64,000 nucleotides of DNA from the NCBI RefSeq assembly GCF_900108335.1, contig NZ_FNVT01000004.1, positions 124,001-188,000 of the forward strand. The letters run 5' to 3'. Every line of letters starts with the position of its first letter. The first letter of the stretch is position 1. Below are positions 37,516 to 46,256 of the stretch, in pieces. The DNA comes from Nonomuraea solani (GTDB taxonomy: Bacteria; Actinomycetota; Actinomycetes; Streptosporangiales; Streptosporangiaceae). Position numbers and translations under genes: made by a program. The notes under the pieces were generated by a model. The model had not been told where the DNA came from. It saw only the letters and a list, made by a program, of their open reading frames with translations, and did not search any database.

Positions 37516-38436
37516 TCAGTTCACCGCCCAGGCGTTCTCCTGCGTCCTGCTCGCCTCGACCAGCGCCTCGACCACGGCCCTGATCGCGGGACGGCGGGCG
37601 GCGTCCGTGCGCCAGACCGCGTAGATGCGCCGCGACTGGCGCGGCCGGATCGGGACCAGGCTCACGCCCTCCGGCACGCAGTCCCGGCCGAGCCGTGGCA
37701 CGATCGCGCACCCCAGCCCGGCCGCCACCAGGGCGAGCTGGGTCGGGTATTCGTCGGCCATGCAGGCGATCACCGGCTCCAACGAGGCGCTGCGCAGGGT
37801 GAAGACCAGCCAGTCGTGGCAGACCGTACCGGGAGAGGAGCTGATCCACCGCTCGCCGTGCAGCGCGGCCAGTTCGACCTCTTTGCCGCCGGCCAGCGGA
37901 TGGTCGGCGGGCAGGGCCACGTCGGCGATGTCGTCGAGCAGCGTGGCCTTGGACAGGCCGTCGGGCAGCGCCATCGGCCGGTTGAGCCAGTCCTGGATCA
38001 CGCCCAGGTCCAGCTCGCCTCTGGCCACCTCGCGCACGATCCGCTCGGGCTCCCGCTCGTTGAGCTGCACCCACAGGTCGGGGTGGCGGTGCTTGAGCGT
38101 GGCGAGCGCGGGCGGCATGAGACCGCGTACGGCGGTGGGGAAGGCGGCCAGGTTGAGCCGGCCGACGACCTCGCCGCGCAGCGCCTCGAAGTCGGCCTCG
38201 GCGGTCTCGACCAGGGCGAGGATGCGCTCGGCGTGCTCGGCGAGCAGCCCGGCCGCATCCGTCAGGCGCACGCCGCGCCCGTTGCGCTCCATGAGCCGGG
38301 CGCCGGTCTCCCGCTCCAGCTTGGCGATCTGCTGGGAGACCGCCGAAGGAGTGACCATGAGCGCGTCGGCGGCCGCGCCGACCGACCCGTAGACGTGCAC
38401 CGCGTGAAGCGCCTTGAGCCGGTTCAAGTCCAACAT
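37516..38436 (-). CDS. LysR-family transcriptional regulator
   Basis: This 306-aa protein has the N-terminal LysR HTH (LNRLKALHAVHVYGSVGAAADALMVTPSAVSQQIAKLERETGARL) and a full LysR substrate-binding domain. The ATG at 38436 is preferred; a GTG lies three codons upstream. A perfect 13-bp palindrome lies 10 bp before the start. The inducer cannot be deduced. Its divergent neighbour is a tiny 36-codon frame, a possible target. Confidence 0.92.
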   Translation of the reverse strand: MLDLNRLKALHAVHVYGSVGAAADALMVTPSAVSQQIAKLERETGARLMERNGRGVRLTDAAGLLAEHAERILALVETAEADFEALRGEVVGRLNLAAFPTAVRGLMPPALATLKHRHPDLWVQLNEREPERIVREVARGELDLGVIQDWLNRPMALPDGLSKATLLDDIADVALPADHPLAGGKEVELAALHGERWISSSPGTVCHDWLVFTLRSASLEPVIACMADEYPTQLALVAAGLGCAIVPRLGRDCVPEGVSLVPIRPRQSRRIYAVWRTDAARRPAIRAVVEALVEASRTQENAWAVN

Positions 38437-38446
38437 GTAAGCCACT

Positions 38447-38459
38447 CTAAACGGTTTAG
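38447..38459. promoter_or_regulatory. Perfect palindrome in the LysR divergent region
   Basis: CTAAAC and GTTTAG flank one base, 10 bp upstream of the LysR start. The size and T-x11-A layout suit a LysR-type operator controlling the regulator and the divergent short frame. Confidence 0.55.
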
Positions 38460-38509
38460 CGTAGAAAGTCTCGCTTGTCGTTGAATGTGTAGTAGATGAA
38501 AATAGATGT

Positions 38510-38620
38510 ATGAGAATCCTTCAGCGGAAGCAGCAGCAGTCCACCTCCGTCTCCTACCTCAAGGCCCTCGCTGAGCAGGCTCGCGACCAGCGCGTTCGCT
38601 ACCAGAAGCCCACCCGCTGA
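38510..38620 (+). CDS. Putative 36-aa basic peptide
   Basis: An ATG at 38510 opens a 36-codon frame with coding-like composition (MRILQRKQQQSTSVSYLKALAEQ, then ARDQRVRYQKPTR in a continuous helix). It is followed by TGA at 38618-38620. There is no Shine-Dalgarno sequence, but AT-rich TAGATG-like hexamers lie just before the ATG, consistent with a leaderless transcript. It has no recognised family and is divergent from the LysR gene. Confidence 0.4.
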   Translation: MRILQRKQQQSTSVSYLKALAEQARDQRVRYQKPTR

Positions 38621-38768
38621 GTGAGCCCCCGCCACCTCGCCCGCGCCGGGCCATAGGGGTGGCGGCCACCATCGCAGTGGGTCGGTTCGGCCTCCTGCCC
38701 CGATATGCGGGCGGGCGTACCGGCCGGACCGACCTCGTCGCCGGACGGGCGGCTGTCGTGGCAGCCGC

Positions 38769-40058
38769 TCAGAGAACCGCGGCGGCCGCCTTCGCCGCCG
38801 CAGGAAGGGCGTCGGCGACGCGGCCGAGCGCCTCGTCGTCGTGGGCCGCCGACAGGAACCACGCCTCATAGGCCGACGGGGGCAGATAGACGCCGTGGTC
38901 GAGCATCGCGTGGAAGAACGCGGTGAACGCGGCCGTGTTCTGCGTCTTGGCCTCGTCGAAGTTCGTCACCTCCGCCTCCGTGAAGAAGATGGAGAACAGG
39001 CTGCCCGCCCGCTGCAGCCGGTGCGGCACCCCCGCCGCCGCCAGGGCCTCGGAGGCGGCCGCGCCGACGGTGAGCGCCGCGGCGTCGACCCGCTCGTACG
39101 CCGCCGCGTCCAGCGCGTGCAGCGTGGCCAGGCCGGCGGCGCAGGCGAGCGGGTTGCCCGACAGCGTGCCCGCCTGGTAGACCGGCCCCTCCGGCGCGAG
39201 GCAGGCCATCACGTCCGCCCGGCCGCCGAACGCCGCCGCCGGCAGGCCGCCGCCCATGACCTTGCCGAACGTCATCAGGTCGGCCTCGACGGGGTCGAGG
39301 CCGTACCAGCCCGCGGGCGAGACGCGGAAACCCGTCAGCACCTCGTCGACGATGAGCAGCGCGCCGTTGGCCGTGCACAGCTCGCGCAGGCGCGCGTTGA
39401 AGCCGTCGCGCGGCGGGACGACGCCCATGTTGGCCGGGCACGCCTCGGTGATCACGCACGCGACGTCGGCCGCGGCGAACGCCTCCTCGACGGCCTCGAT
39501 CGCGTTGTACGGCAGCACGATCGTGTCCGCCGCCGAAGCCCCGGTCACGCCGGGCGTGTCGGGCAGCCCGAACGTCACGACCCCGGACCCGGCCGCGGCC
39601 AGCAGCGCGTCCACGTGCCCGTGGTAGCACCCGGCGAACTTGATCACCTTGGACCGCCCCGTGAACCCACGGGCCAGCCGCACCGCGCTCATGGTCGCCT
39701 CGGTGCCGGAGCTGACCAGCCGCACTTTCTCGACCGGCGCCACCCTCGCGACGAGCGCCTCGGCCAGCTCGACCTCGCCCTGGGTGGCGGTGCCGTAGGA
39801 GAACCCGTGGGCCACGGCCGCGGAGACCGCCTCGACGACGGCCGGGTGACGGTGCCCGAGGATCATCGGGCCCCAGGAGCAGACCAGGTCGACGTAGCGG
39901 TTGCCGTCGACGTCGGTGATGTAGGGCCCCTGGCCTGAGGCCATGAAACGCGGCGTGCCACCCACCGCGCCGAACGCGCGCACCGGAGAGTTGACGCCTC
40001 CGGGCACGATCTGACGGGCGCGGGCGAACAGGTCCTCGGAGTTCTGTGTACGGCTCAC
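38769..40058 (-). CDS. hemL: Glutamate-1-semialdehyde 2,1-aminomutase
   Basis: This 429-aa PLP enzyme converts glutamate-1-semialdehyde to 5-aminolevulinate, directly after HemA. Visible are [24 protein letters not shown], the PLP-contacting [17 protein letters not shown], and the PLP lysine in [21 protein letters not shown] use the GTG at 40058; another GTG at 40085 would add nine residues and neither has a clear ribosome site. It lies apart from the hemA operon, next to cytochrome c maturation genes. Confidence 0.93.
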   Translation of the reverse strand: MSRTQNSEDLFARARQIVPGGVNSPVRAFGAVGGTPRFMASGQGPYITDVDGNRYVDLVCSWGPMILGHRHPAVVEAVSAAVAHGFSYGTATQGEVELAEALVARVAPVEKVRLVSSGTEATMSAVRLARGFTGRSKVIKFAGCYHGHVDALLAAAGSGVVTFGLPDTPGVTGASAADTIVLPYNAIEAVEEAFAAADVACVITEACPANMGVVPPRDGFNARLRELCTANGALLIVDEVLTGFRVSPAGWYGLDPVEADLMTFGKVMGGGLPAAAFGGRADVMACLAPEGPVYQAGTLSGNPLACAAGLATLHALDAAAYERVDAAALTVGAAASEALAAAGVPHRLQRAGSLFSIFFTEAEVTNFDEAKTQNTAAFTAFFHAMLDHGVYLPPSAYEAWFLSAAHDDEALGRVADALPAAAKAAAAVL

Positions 40059-40135
40059 GCGACCCAGATTATCCGGGCCCGCCACCGCCCCCGAGAACGG
40101 GCACGAACGAGTTATATTGGCAATGTATGCGATCC

Positions 40136-40152
40136 ATGTTGGTCACCAACAT
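40136..40152. promoter_or_regulatory. Perfect 8+1+8 palindrome upstream of the second vapBC (operator)
   Basis: ATGTTGGT and ACCAACAT flank one base and end 11 bp before the antitoxin ATG, immediately upstream of its AGGAGGAA ribosome site. A TATATT hexamer lies at 40113-40118. The antitoxin is the expected repressor. Confidence 0.7.
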
Positions 40153-40163
40153 AGGAGGAACTC

Positions 40164-40397
40164 ATGGCAGTCACTCAAATCGACATCGATGACGACGCCC
40201 TCAGAGAGGCCATGCGCATGATGGGGACGACGACGAAGAAGGAGACCGTCAACTTCGCCCTTCGAGAGTACGTCGCGCGAATCCAGCGGATCGAGGCGCT
40301 GGAGAGGCTCGCCGCACGAGCCCAGCGCGGCGAATTCGACGAGGCGTCGGCCGCCCGTCATGCGGCGAGAACAGCGTGGAAAGACGCCATCGGCTGA
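40164..40397 (+). CDS. vapB: VapB-family antitoxin
   Basis: This 77-aa protein has the VapB N-terminal DNA-binding segment (TQIDIDDDALREAMRMMGTTTKKETVNFALREYVARI) and a charged C-terminal tail that should mask the toxin. It has a strong AGGAGG ribosome site. It is coupled to the toxin gene by a TGATG overlap. Confidence 0.9.
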   Translation: MAVTQIDIDDDALREAMRMMGTTTKKETVNFALREYVARIQRIEALERLAARAQRGEFDEASAARHAARTAWKDAIG

Positions 40398-40804
40398 TGC
40401 CCTACCTCATCGACGCCTCCGCGTTGTGGTACCTCCTGCGGAATGTTGATGCGCTCGAGTTCTGGAGCGACCGCATCACCACGCAGCCGCTACGGATCTG
40501 CGAGCCCACGAGGACAGAATTCCTGTACTCCGCCACGAGCCCCGCTCACAGGGACGAACTGGAGGGCGACCTCAGCCTTCTCTGTGAGCCCGCATCCGTC
40601 CCCAAGTCTGCTTGGCGATGGGTGGAAAACGCCCAGTACAAGCTCACTCAGCACGGACAGCACCGTTCCGCTGGAGTGATCGATCTCCTGCTGTGCGCGA
40701 CCGCCGTTCACCATGGGCTCACAGTGCTGCGCGTGGACGATGACTTCGCCACGGTCGCGAAGGTCATGACAGAGGTGGACCAACGCGATATCCGGCGGCG
40801 CTGA
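40397..40804 (+). CDS. vapC: VapC-family PIN-domain toxin
   Basis: This 135-aa ribonuclease toxin has all four acidic PIN positions: YLIDASALWYLL, the glutamate in PTRTEFLYS, VIDLLLCATAVHHG and VLRVDDDFATVAKV. The start ATG at 40397 overlaps the antitoxin TGA by one base. VapC toxins cut initiator tRNA or the sarcin-ricin loop; the target here is unknown. Confidence 0.92.
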   Translation: MPYLIDASALWYLLRNVDALEFWSDRITTQPLRICEPTRTEFLYSATSPAHRDELEGDLSLLCEPASVPKSAWRWVENAQYKLTQHGQHRSAGVIDLLLCATAVHHGLTVLRVDDDFATVAKVMTEVDQRDIRRR

Positions 40805-40806
40805 CC

Positions 40807-41436
40807 TCAGTCGGCCAGCCACTCCAGGATGCGCAGCGGGTCGGGCAGCGGCCGGCCGTCCGGGGGCCGGAGCCAGGAGACGGGCTGGCCGGTGGGGAGG
40901 GTCGAGGGGGGCGCGAGGACGTAGCTGTCGCGGCAGTGCCACCGCAGCCCCGGCGTGTCGTCGATGGTGGCCGGGTCGCAGTCGAGCTGGCACGACCACC
41001 ACTCGTCCTCGTCCTCCGGATTGCCCCGGGTGGCCACATAAAACAGAACCCGGTCGCCGTTGGCGGCGACCGGGCCAGGGTGGGCGTCGGCGTTGTCGAT
41101 CCTGGTGAGGGCGGACAGGCCGGCGGCGAGCGGTACGTCGAAGACGTCGAACACGCGCCCAGTGGGCAGGATGACGTTGGCCTCAGGCTCCACCTGCCAC
41201 CACCGCGTGAGCAGCGCCGGGTCCGTCGTGGCCTGCATGGCCCAGGCGGGAGAGAGCGGATGGGCACCGGGGTCCGGACAGCCGAGGCGGTCACACGAAC
41301 AGGAGCGCGACCCCTGACGCAACGGCCGCGCGCCCGGCACGACGGGCCACCCCAGCGCGGCGTATTCGAGCACTGTGCCGATCCGAGTCGGTCGCGACCG
41401 TTTTTTGGTACGCCGAGCCAGTGGTACCCCCACCAT
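40807..41436 (-). CDS. Stand-alone bifunctional primase/polymerase (Prim-Pol) N-terminal-domain protein
   Basis: This 209-aa protein resembles the archaeo-eukaryotic primase-polymerase N-terminal domain. Features are ALGWPVVPGARPLRQGSRSCSCDRLGCPDPGAHP (a Cys-rich, zinc-binding-like insert), then WWQVEPEANVILPTGRVFDVFDVPLAAGL where the metal-binding acidic motif would lie, and SWLRPPDGRPLPDPLRILEWLAD at the end. There is no helicase domain and the usual DxD metal pair is only partly recognisable (FDVFDV), so catalytic activity is doubtful. It follows the hem operon after a 131-bp gap. Confidence 0.75.
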   Translation of the reverse strand: MVGVPLARRTKKRSRPTRIGTVLEYAALGWPVVPGARPLRQGSRSCSCDRLGCPDPGAHPLSPAWAMQATTDPALLTRWWQVEPEANVILPTGRVFDVFDVPLAAGLSALTRIDNADAHPGPVAANGDRVLFYVATRGNPEDEDEWWSCQLDCDPATIDDTPGLRWHCRDSYVLAPPSTLPTGQPVSWLRPPDGRPLPDPLRILEWLAD

Positions 41437-41518
41437 TGGTGTCTCCCGTCGAGTTCAAGCGCCTGAGGGGGTCCCGGCTCCAGGCCATAGGCAACACGCG
41501 GGACACACCAGCACTTGT

Positions 41519-41536
41519 TAACGCACTCTAACGCAC
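41519..41536. repeat. Tandem TAACGCAC direct repeat
   Basis: Two copies of TAACGCAC are spaced 10 bp start to start, that is one helical turn apart, in the gap between hemB and the prim-pol gene. They could be a head-to-tail binding site; no ligand is known. Confidence 0.4.
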
Positions 41537-41549
41537 AGGCCTCACCTGT
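41535..41549 (-). terminator. Weak hairpin after hemB
   Basis: ACAGG pairs with CCTGT across 5 nt, 19 bp beyond the hemB stop. It is a candidate end of the rex-hem transcript but has a short stem. Confidence 0.3.
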
Positions 41550-41567
41550 TGACGGGAAACCCCTTGG

Positions 41568-42551
41568 TTACAGCCCTCGTGCCACTTCCGTGGCCCAGTA
41601 CGTCAAGATCAGATCGGCCCCGGCGCGCTTGATCGCGACCAGCGACTCCATGATCATCCGCTCCCGGTCCACCCAGCCGTTGGCCGCGGCGGCCTCGATC
41701 ATCGCGTATTCGCCGCTCACCTGGTAGGCGGCCACCGGCACGTCCACCTCTTCGCGGACGCGCGTGATGACGTCGAGGTAGGCCAGCGCGGGCTTGACCA
41801 TGACCGCGTCGGCGCCTTCGGCCAGGTCGAGGCGCACCTCGCGCAGCGCCTCCGCCAGCGGACCCGCCGGGTCCTGCTGGTGGGTGCTGCGGTCGCCGAA
41901 CTGCGGCGCGCACTCGGCGGCCTCGCGGAACGGGCCGAAGAAGGCGGAGGCGTATTTGACGGAGTAGGCCAGGATCGGGACGCCCCCGTGACCGGCGGCG
42001 TCGAGGGCCGTGCGGATCGCGCCCACCTGGCCGTCCATCATCCCGCTCGGCGCCACCATCTGCGACCCGGCCTCGGCCTGGGCCACCGCGATGGAGGCGT
42101 ACCGCTCCAGCGTGGCGTCGTTGTCCACGTCGCCGGACGGGGTCAGGATGCCGCAGTGCCCGTGGTCGGTGAACTCGTCGAGGCAGGTGTCGGCCATCAC
42201 CACGATGGAGTCGCCGGCCTCGGCGTTCACGTCGCGCAGGGCCTGCTGCAGGATGCCTTCCGGGTCGTCGGCGGCCGAGCCGCGGGCGTCCTTCAGTGCC
42301 GGGATGCCGAACAGGATCAGCCCGCCCACCCCGGCCTCCGCCGCCTCGTGGGCGGCCTTGCGCAGCGAGTCGCGGGTGTGCTGGAAGACGCCGGGCATCG
42401 AGGCCACGGGCTGCGGCTCGGCGATGCCTTCCTTGACGAACAGGGGCAGGATCAGGTCGGCCGGGTGCAGCCGGGTGCCCGACACCATCCGCCGCAGGGC
42501 GGGGCTGCGGCGCAGCCGCCTGGGACGGGCGACGGGGTATTGTGCGCTCAT
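41568..42551 (-). CDS. hemB: Delta-aminolevulinic acid dehydratase (porphobilinogen synthase)
   Basis: This 327-aa enzyme condenses two 5-aminolevulinates to porphobilinogen. The two active-site lysines are at 199 ([16 protein letters not shown]) and 253 ([13 protein letters not shown]). The metal-site segment is [14 protein letters not shown], in which aspartate replaces one of the three zinc cysteines, suggesting a Mg- or mixed-metal enzyme. The ATG overlaps the hemD stop by 4 nt. Confidence 0.96.
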   Translation of the reverse strand: MSAQYPVARPRRLRRSPALRRMVSGTRLHPADLILPLFVKEGIAEPQPVASMPGVFQHTRDSLRKAAHEAAEAGVGGLILFGIPALKDARGSAADDPEGILQQALRDVNAEAGDSIVVMADTCLDEFTDHGHCGILTPSGDVDNDATLERYASIAVAQAEAGSQMVAPSGMMDGQVGAIRTALDAAGHGGVPILAYSVKYASAFFGPFREAAECAPQFGDRSTHQQDPAGPLAEALREVRLDLAEGADAVMVKPALAYLDVITRVREEVDVPVAAYQVSGEYAMIEAAAANGWVDRERMIMESLVAIKRAGADLILTYWATEVARGL

Positions 42552-44092
42552 TTGACTCTTCTCCTGGCGCCACGGCGGTTCTGGGAGGGCCTGCGCGGGG
42601 TGTCTCCCGCGGCCACGGCCGCCTGGCGCTGCTTGGCTCCGAACTCGGCCACCGCGGCGGCCAGGGCGGAAGCTGACGGCTTGTCGGCCATGACGTCGAC
42701 CCGGAGCCCGAACTCCTCGGCCGTCTTGGCCGTCTGCGGCCCGATGACCGCGATCACGGTGACGTTGTGCGGCTTGCCGGCGATGCCGACGAGGTTGCGC
42801 ACGGTGGAGGAGGACGTGAAGAGCACGGCGTCGAAGCCGCCGCCCTTGATGGCCTCACGGATGGGAGCGGGCGGCGGGGCGGCCCGCACGGTGCGGTACG
42901 CGGTGACGTCGTCGCACTCCCAGCCCAGCTCGGTGAGCCCGGCGACGAGCGTGTCGGTGGAGATGTCGGCCCTGGGCAACAGCACCCGGTTGATCGGGTC
43001 GAGCATCGAGTCGTAGGGCGGCCACTCGGCCACCAGCCCCTCGGACGACTGCTCCCCAGAGGGCAGCAGGTCCGGCTTGACCCCGAACTCGACGAGGGCC
43101 CGCGCGGTCGCGTCGCCCACGGCGGCCACCTTCAGCCCGGCGAAGGCACGGGCATCGAGGCCGTATTCCTCGAACTTCTCGCGTACGGCCTTGACCGCGT
43201 TGGAGCTGGTGAAGGCCACCCACTCGTAGCGGCCCGTGACCAGGCCCTTGATCGCGCGGTCCATCTGCTGCGGCGTGCGGGGCGGCTCGACCGAGATGGT
43301 CGGCACCTCCTCCGGCACCGCGCCGTAGGCGACGAGCTGGTCGGACAGGCTGCGCGACTGCTCCTTGGTGCGCGGCACCAGCACCCGCCAGCCGAACAGC
43401 GGCTTGGTCTCGAACCACGACAGCTTGTCGCGCATCCCGACGGCCTCGCCGACCACGATCAGGGCCGGCTCGGTGAACCCGGCGTGCTTGAGGTCGGCCT
43501 GGAGCCGGCCGAGCGAGGACACCACGGTGTACTGCTCGGTGGTGGTGCCGCCGCTGCTGACCGCGACGGGCGTGCTGTCGGGCTTGCCACCGGCGATGAG
43601 CGCCTTGCCGATGGCCACGGCGTCGCCGATGCCGTTGTAGATGACCAGCGTGCCGCGGCAGGCCGCGTGGACGGCCCAGTCTTGCTCCTGGGAGGCGTCG
43701 ACGACGCGGAACTCGGGCACGGCGGTCGCCGCCGGGATGCCCGCGTACGTCAGCACCGCGGTCGCGGGCGGCACGCCGGGCACGATCTCGAAGTCCACCT
43801 CCGCCGCGGCGCAGGCCGCGACCTCCTCGGTGATCGAGGAGAACAGCATGGGATCGCCTTCGCACAGGCGGACCACGAGCTGCCCCCTGGCGGCGCGCTT
43901 GACGAAGTCGTCTTCGGCGACCTCGACGCCTTCACGGCAGTGGCGCAGCAGCGGGGTCTGCGTTTCGGCGTCGAGCACCACCGCGTCGGCCTTGGCGAGC
44001 AGCTCGGCGGCGCGGAGCGTGAGCAGGTTGGGATCGCCGGGACCCGCGCCCACGAACGCGACGAAACCGGAGGTCGGACTATCGGAGCTCAA
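42548..44092 (-). CDS. hemD: Uroporphyrinogen-III C-methyltransferase / uroporphyrinogen-III synthase fusion
   Basis: This 514-aa fusion has an N-terminal SUMT/CobA-type domain ([44 protein letters not shown]), about residues 10-240. Its C-terminal HemD domain follows ([60 protein letters not shown]), about residues 250-490. It closes the tetrapyrrole ring and may also feed sirohaem or cobalamin. The N-terminal domain lacks a canonical GDP-type SAM loop in places, so its activity is uncertain. The start is a TTG at 44092, within a TTGA overlap with hemC. Confidence 0.93.
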   Translation of the reverse strand: MSSDSPTSGFVAFVGAGPGDPNLLTLRAAELLAKADAVVLDAETQTPLLRHCREGVEVAEDDFVKRAARGQLVVRLCEGDPMLFSSITEEVAACAAAEVDFEIVPGVPPATAVLTYAGIPAATAVPEFRVVDASQEQDWAVHAACRGTLVIYNGIGDAVAIGKALIAGGKPDSTPVAVSSGGTTTEQYTVVSSLGRLQADLKHAGFTEPALIVVGEAVGMRDKLSWFETKPLFGWRVLVPRTKEQSRSLSDQLVAYGAVPEEVPTISVEPPRTPQQMDRAIKGLVTGRYEWVAFTSSNAVKAVREKFEEYGLDARAFAGLKVAAVGDATARALVEFGVKPDLLPSGEQSSEGLVAEWPPYDSMLDPINRVLLPRADISTDTLVAGLTELGWECDDVTAYRTVRAAPPPAPIREAIKGGGFDAVLFTSSSTVRNLVGIAGKPHNVTVIAVIGPQTAKTAEEFGLRVDVMADKPSASALAAAVAEFGAKQRQAAVAAGDTPRRPSQNRRGARRRVK

Positions 44093-45003
44093 TGGGATTG
44101 CTCCCCCATCAATCTGTCGGCCCCTTCGGCGATCATCTCGGCCGCGAGGAGGCGGCCCAGGTTTACAGCCTCCGAAGGAGAGCCGGCGGCGGACTTGCGG
44201 ACCGCTTCGCGGCCGTCGATGGAGACGACCACAGCGGTCAGGTTCAGAGTTTGCCCGTCATCGACCGCGAAAGCACCCACCGGAGCCGAGCAGCCGGCCT
44301 CCAGGGCGTTCAGGACGGCACGCTCGGCGAGCACCGCGGAGCGTGTGGACGGGTCGTCGAGCACGCTCAGGAACTCGATCAGATCGGTGCGCTCGGTGAG
44401 GCACTCGACGGCGAGGGCGCCCTGGCCGGGGGCGGGCAGCAGCTCCTCGACCTCGAAGATCTGGGAGATCTCGGCGCTGCGGCCGATCCTGGTCAGACCG
44501 GCCGCGGCCAGCACGACCGCGTCGAGCTCGCCGGAAGTGACCTTGCCGATGCGCGTGTCGGCGTTGCCGCGGATCGGCACGTATTCCAGGTCGGGACGGA
44601 GCGCGCTCAGCATGGCGACCCGGCGCGGCGAGCCGGTGCCGACCCTGGCGCCGGGCGCGAGGTCGGCGAACTTGTGCAGGCCGACCAGCGCGTCGCGGTG
44701 GTCGTGGCGGGCGGGGATGGCCGCCAGCGTGAAGCGCGGGTCCTGCGTCGTCGGCAGGTCCTTCAGCGAGTGGACGGCGAAGTCGACCGCGTCCTCGACC
44801 AGCTTGTCGCGCAGCGCGCTGACGAACACGCCGGTGCCGCCGAGCTGTGCCAGGTGCGCCTTGGTCACGTCGCCGAACGTGGTGATGCCGACCAGCTCCA
44901 CCGCGCGCCCGGTGCGCTTGGTGTAGGCGTCGGCCACCATCCCCGACTGCGTGGTCGCCATGAGGCTGCGGCGGGTGCCCAGTCGCAGGGTCCCTGACTT
45001 CAC
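44089..45003 (-). CDS. hemC: Hydroxymethylbilane synthase (porphobilinogen deaminase)
   Basis: This 304-aa enzyme polymerises four porphobilinogens. The dipyrromethane-cofactor cysteine is Cys238 (NALEAGCSAPVGAF). The substrate arginines in GTGSPRRVAMLSALRPDLEYVPIRGNADTR and DFAVHSLKDLPT are intact. It starts at a GTG (45003) overlapping the hemA stop by 4 nt. Confidence 0.96.
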   Translation of the reverse strand: MKSGTLRLGTRRSLMATTQSGMVADAYTKRTGRAVELVGITTFGDVTKAHLAQLGGTGVFVSALRDKLVEDAVDFAVHSLKDLPTTQDPRFTLAAIPARHDHRDALVGLHKFADLAPGARVGTGSPRRVAMLSALRPDLEYVPIRGNADTRIGKVTSGELDAVVLAAAGLTRIGRSAEISQIFEVEELLPAPGQGALAVECLTERTDLIEFLSVLDDPSTRSAVLAERAVLNALEAGCSAPVGAFAVDDGQTLNLTAVVVSIDGREAVRKSAAGSPSEAVNLGRLLAAEMIAEGADRLMGEQSH

Positions 45004-46256
45004 AGCTCGACCTCCCTCACGGCCTGGGGCATCTTCGGATCCAGATTGAACAACTCACGCAGGGCTTCCGCATAATGATCGCCTCCTGGGCAGGTGGCGA
45101 GCTGCTTGACACGCACAGTCGGCTCGTGCAGCAGTTTGTCGACCACCCGCTGGACGGTCATCGCGACCTCGTCCCTGGCCCGTTCGTCGAGGTCGGGCAT
45201 TCGCATGAGGAGCCGCCCGAGCTCCGACTCGACCACGCTCGCCGCCTTGCTGCGCAGCGCGACCACGGTCGGGGTGACCTTGGCCGCCCGTTCGGCGTCG
45301 AGGTAGGCCCGCAACTCCTCGGAGACGAGAGCGCGTACGGACGGGACGGCGTCGCCTTCACGCGAGCCGATGCCGGACTCCTGGATCGTCTCCAGGTCCA
45401 CCAGCGTGACGCCGGGCACCGCGCGCACGGCCGGGTCGATGTCGTGCGGCAGCGCCAGGTCCAGCAGGAACGCCGGTCCGCTCAGCAGGTCAGGGGTGAC
45501 GATGGGGCGGCCCGCGCCGGTGCAGGTGATGACGATGTCGGCGGCGGCCAGTTCGGCGGCCACGGCGGTGAACTCGACCGCCCGCCCGCCGACGGACTCG
45601 GCCAGCCGGGCGCCGCGCTCGAACGTACGGTTGGCCACGACGATGTCGGTGACCCCCGCGCGCGCCAGCGTGACGGCGGCCAGCGAGCTCATGGAGCCCG
45701 CGCCGATGACCAGGGCCCGCCGCCCGGCCAGGTCGCCCGCCAGGGCCAGGCCCGCGGAGACGAGGGAGGCGCCGGCCTGGTCGATGCCGGTGTCGTGGTG
45801 GGCCCGCTTGCCGACCCGCAGCGCCTGCTGGACCAGCTCGTTGAGGGTGGCGCCGACGGTGCCCTGGCGCTGGGCCAGCTTGAGCGCCTGGCGGACCTGG
45901 CCGAGGATCTGGCCCTCGCCGACGACCATGGAGTCGAGGCCGCACACCATGGAGAACAGGTGCTCGACCGCCCGCTCCTCGTAGTGCACGTAGAAGTGCG
46001 GCGCCAGCTCCTCGACCGGGATGCCCGAATGCCGCCCGAGCAGGCCGCTGATCGCGGTGACGGCGGCGTGGAAGCGGTCGACCGTGACGTAGACCTCGAC
46101 CCGGTTGCAGGTCGAGACCACCATGGCCTCCGCGACGCAGGGATCGTCCTGCACCTCGTGCAGGAGCTTGACGAGCGCGTCACCCGTCATCGAGACGCGC
46201 TCGAGCAGAGCCACCGGTGCGGTCCGGTGGCTGAGTCCGATAGCCAGAACACTCAT
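45000..46256 (-). CDS. hemA: Glutamyl-tRNA reductase
   Basis: This 418-aa enzyme reduces glutamyl-tRNA(Glu) to glutamate-1-semialdehyde, the first committed step of C5-pathway haem synthesis. The catalytic Cys50 is in VVSTCNRVEVYV. The NADPH domain reads GDLAGRRALVIGAGSMSSLAAVTLARAGVTDIVVANRT, followed by the C-terminal dimerisation helices. The ATG overlaps the rex stop by 4 nt, so it is co-translated with its regulator. Confidence 0.96.
   Translation of the reverse strand: MSVLAIGLSHRTAPVALLERVSMTGDALVKLLHEVQDDPCVAEAMVVSTCNRVEVYVTVDRFHAAVTAISGLLGRHSGIPVEELAPHFYVHYEERAVEHLFSMVCGLDSMVVGEGQILGQVRQALKLAQRQGTVGATLNELVQQALRVGKRAHHDTGIDQAGASLVSAGLALAGDLAGRRALVIGAGSMSSLAAVTLARAGVTDIVVANRTFERGARLAESVGGRAVEFTAVAAELAAADIVITCTGAGRPIVTPDLLSGPAFLLDLALPHDIDPAVRAVPGVTLVDLETIQESGIGSREGDAVPSVRALVSEELRAYLDAERAAKVTPTVVALRSKAASVVESELGRLLMRMPDLDERARDEVAMTVQRVVDKLLHEPTVRVKQLATCPGGDHYAEALRELFNLDPKMPQAVREVEL

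Larger units (their letters stand above)
38446..38768. other. 323-bp region upstream of the LysR gene with one tiny frame
   Basis: The segment holds a palindrome (38447-38459), an AT-rich putative promoter and a 36-codon frame (38510-38620). The remaining ~150 bp before the end of hemL shows nothing recognisable. Confidence 0.6.

Noticed and set aside
38456..38869. A minus-strand frame extending past the hemL stop towards the LysR gene
   Set aside because: It overlaps hemL out of frame and has Arg/Pro-rich shadow composition.
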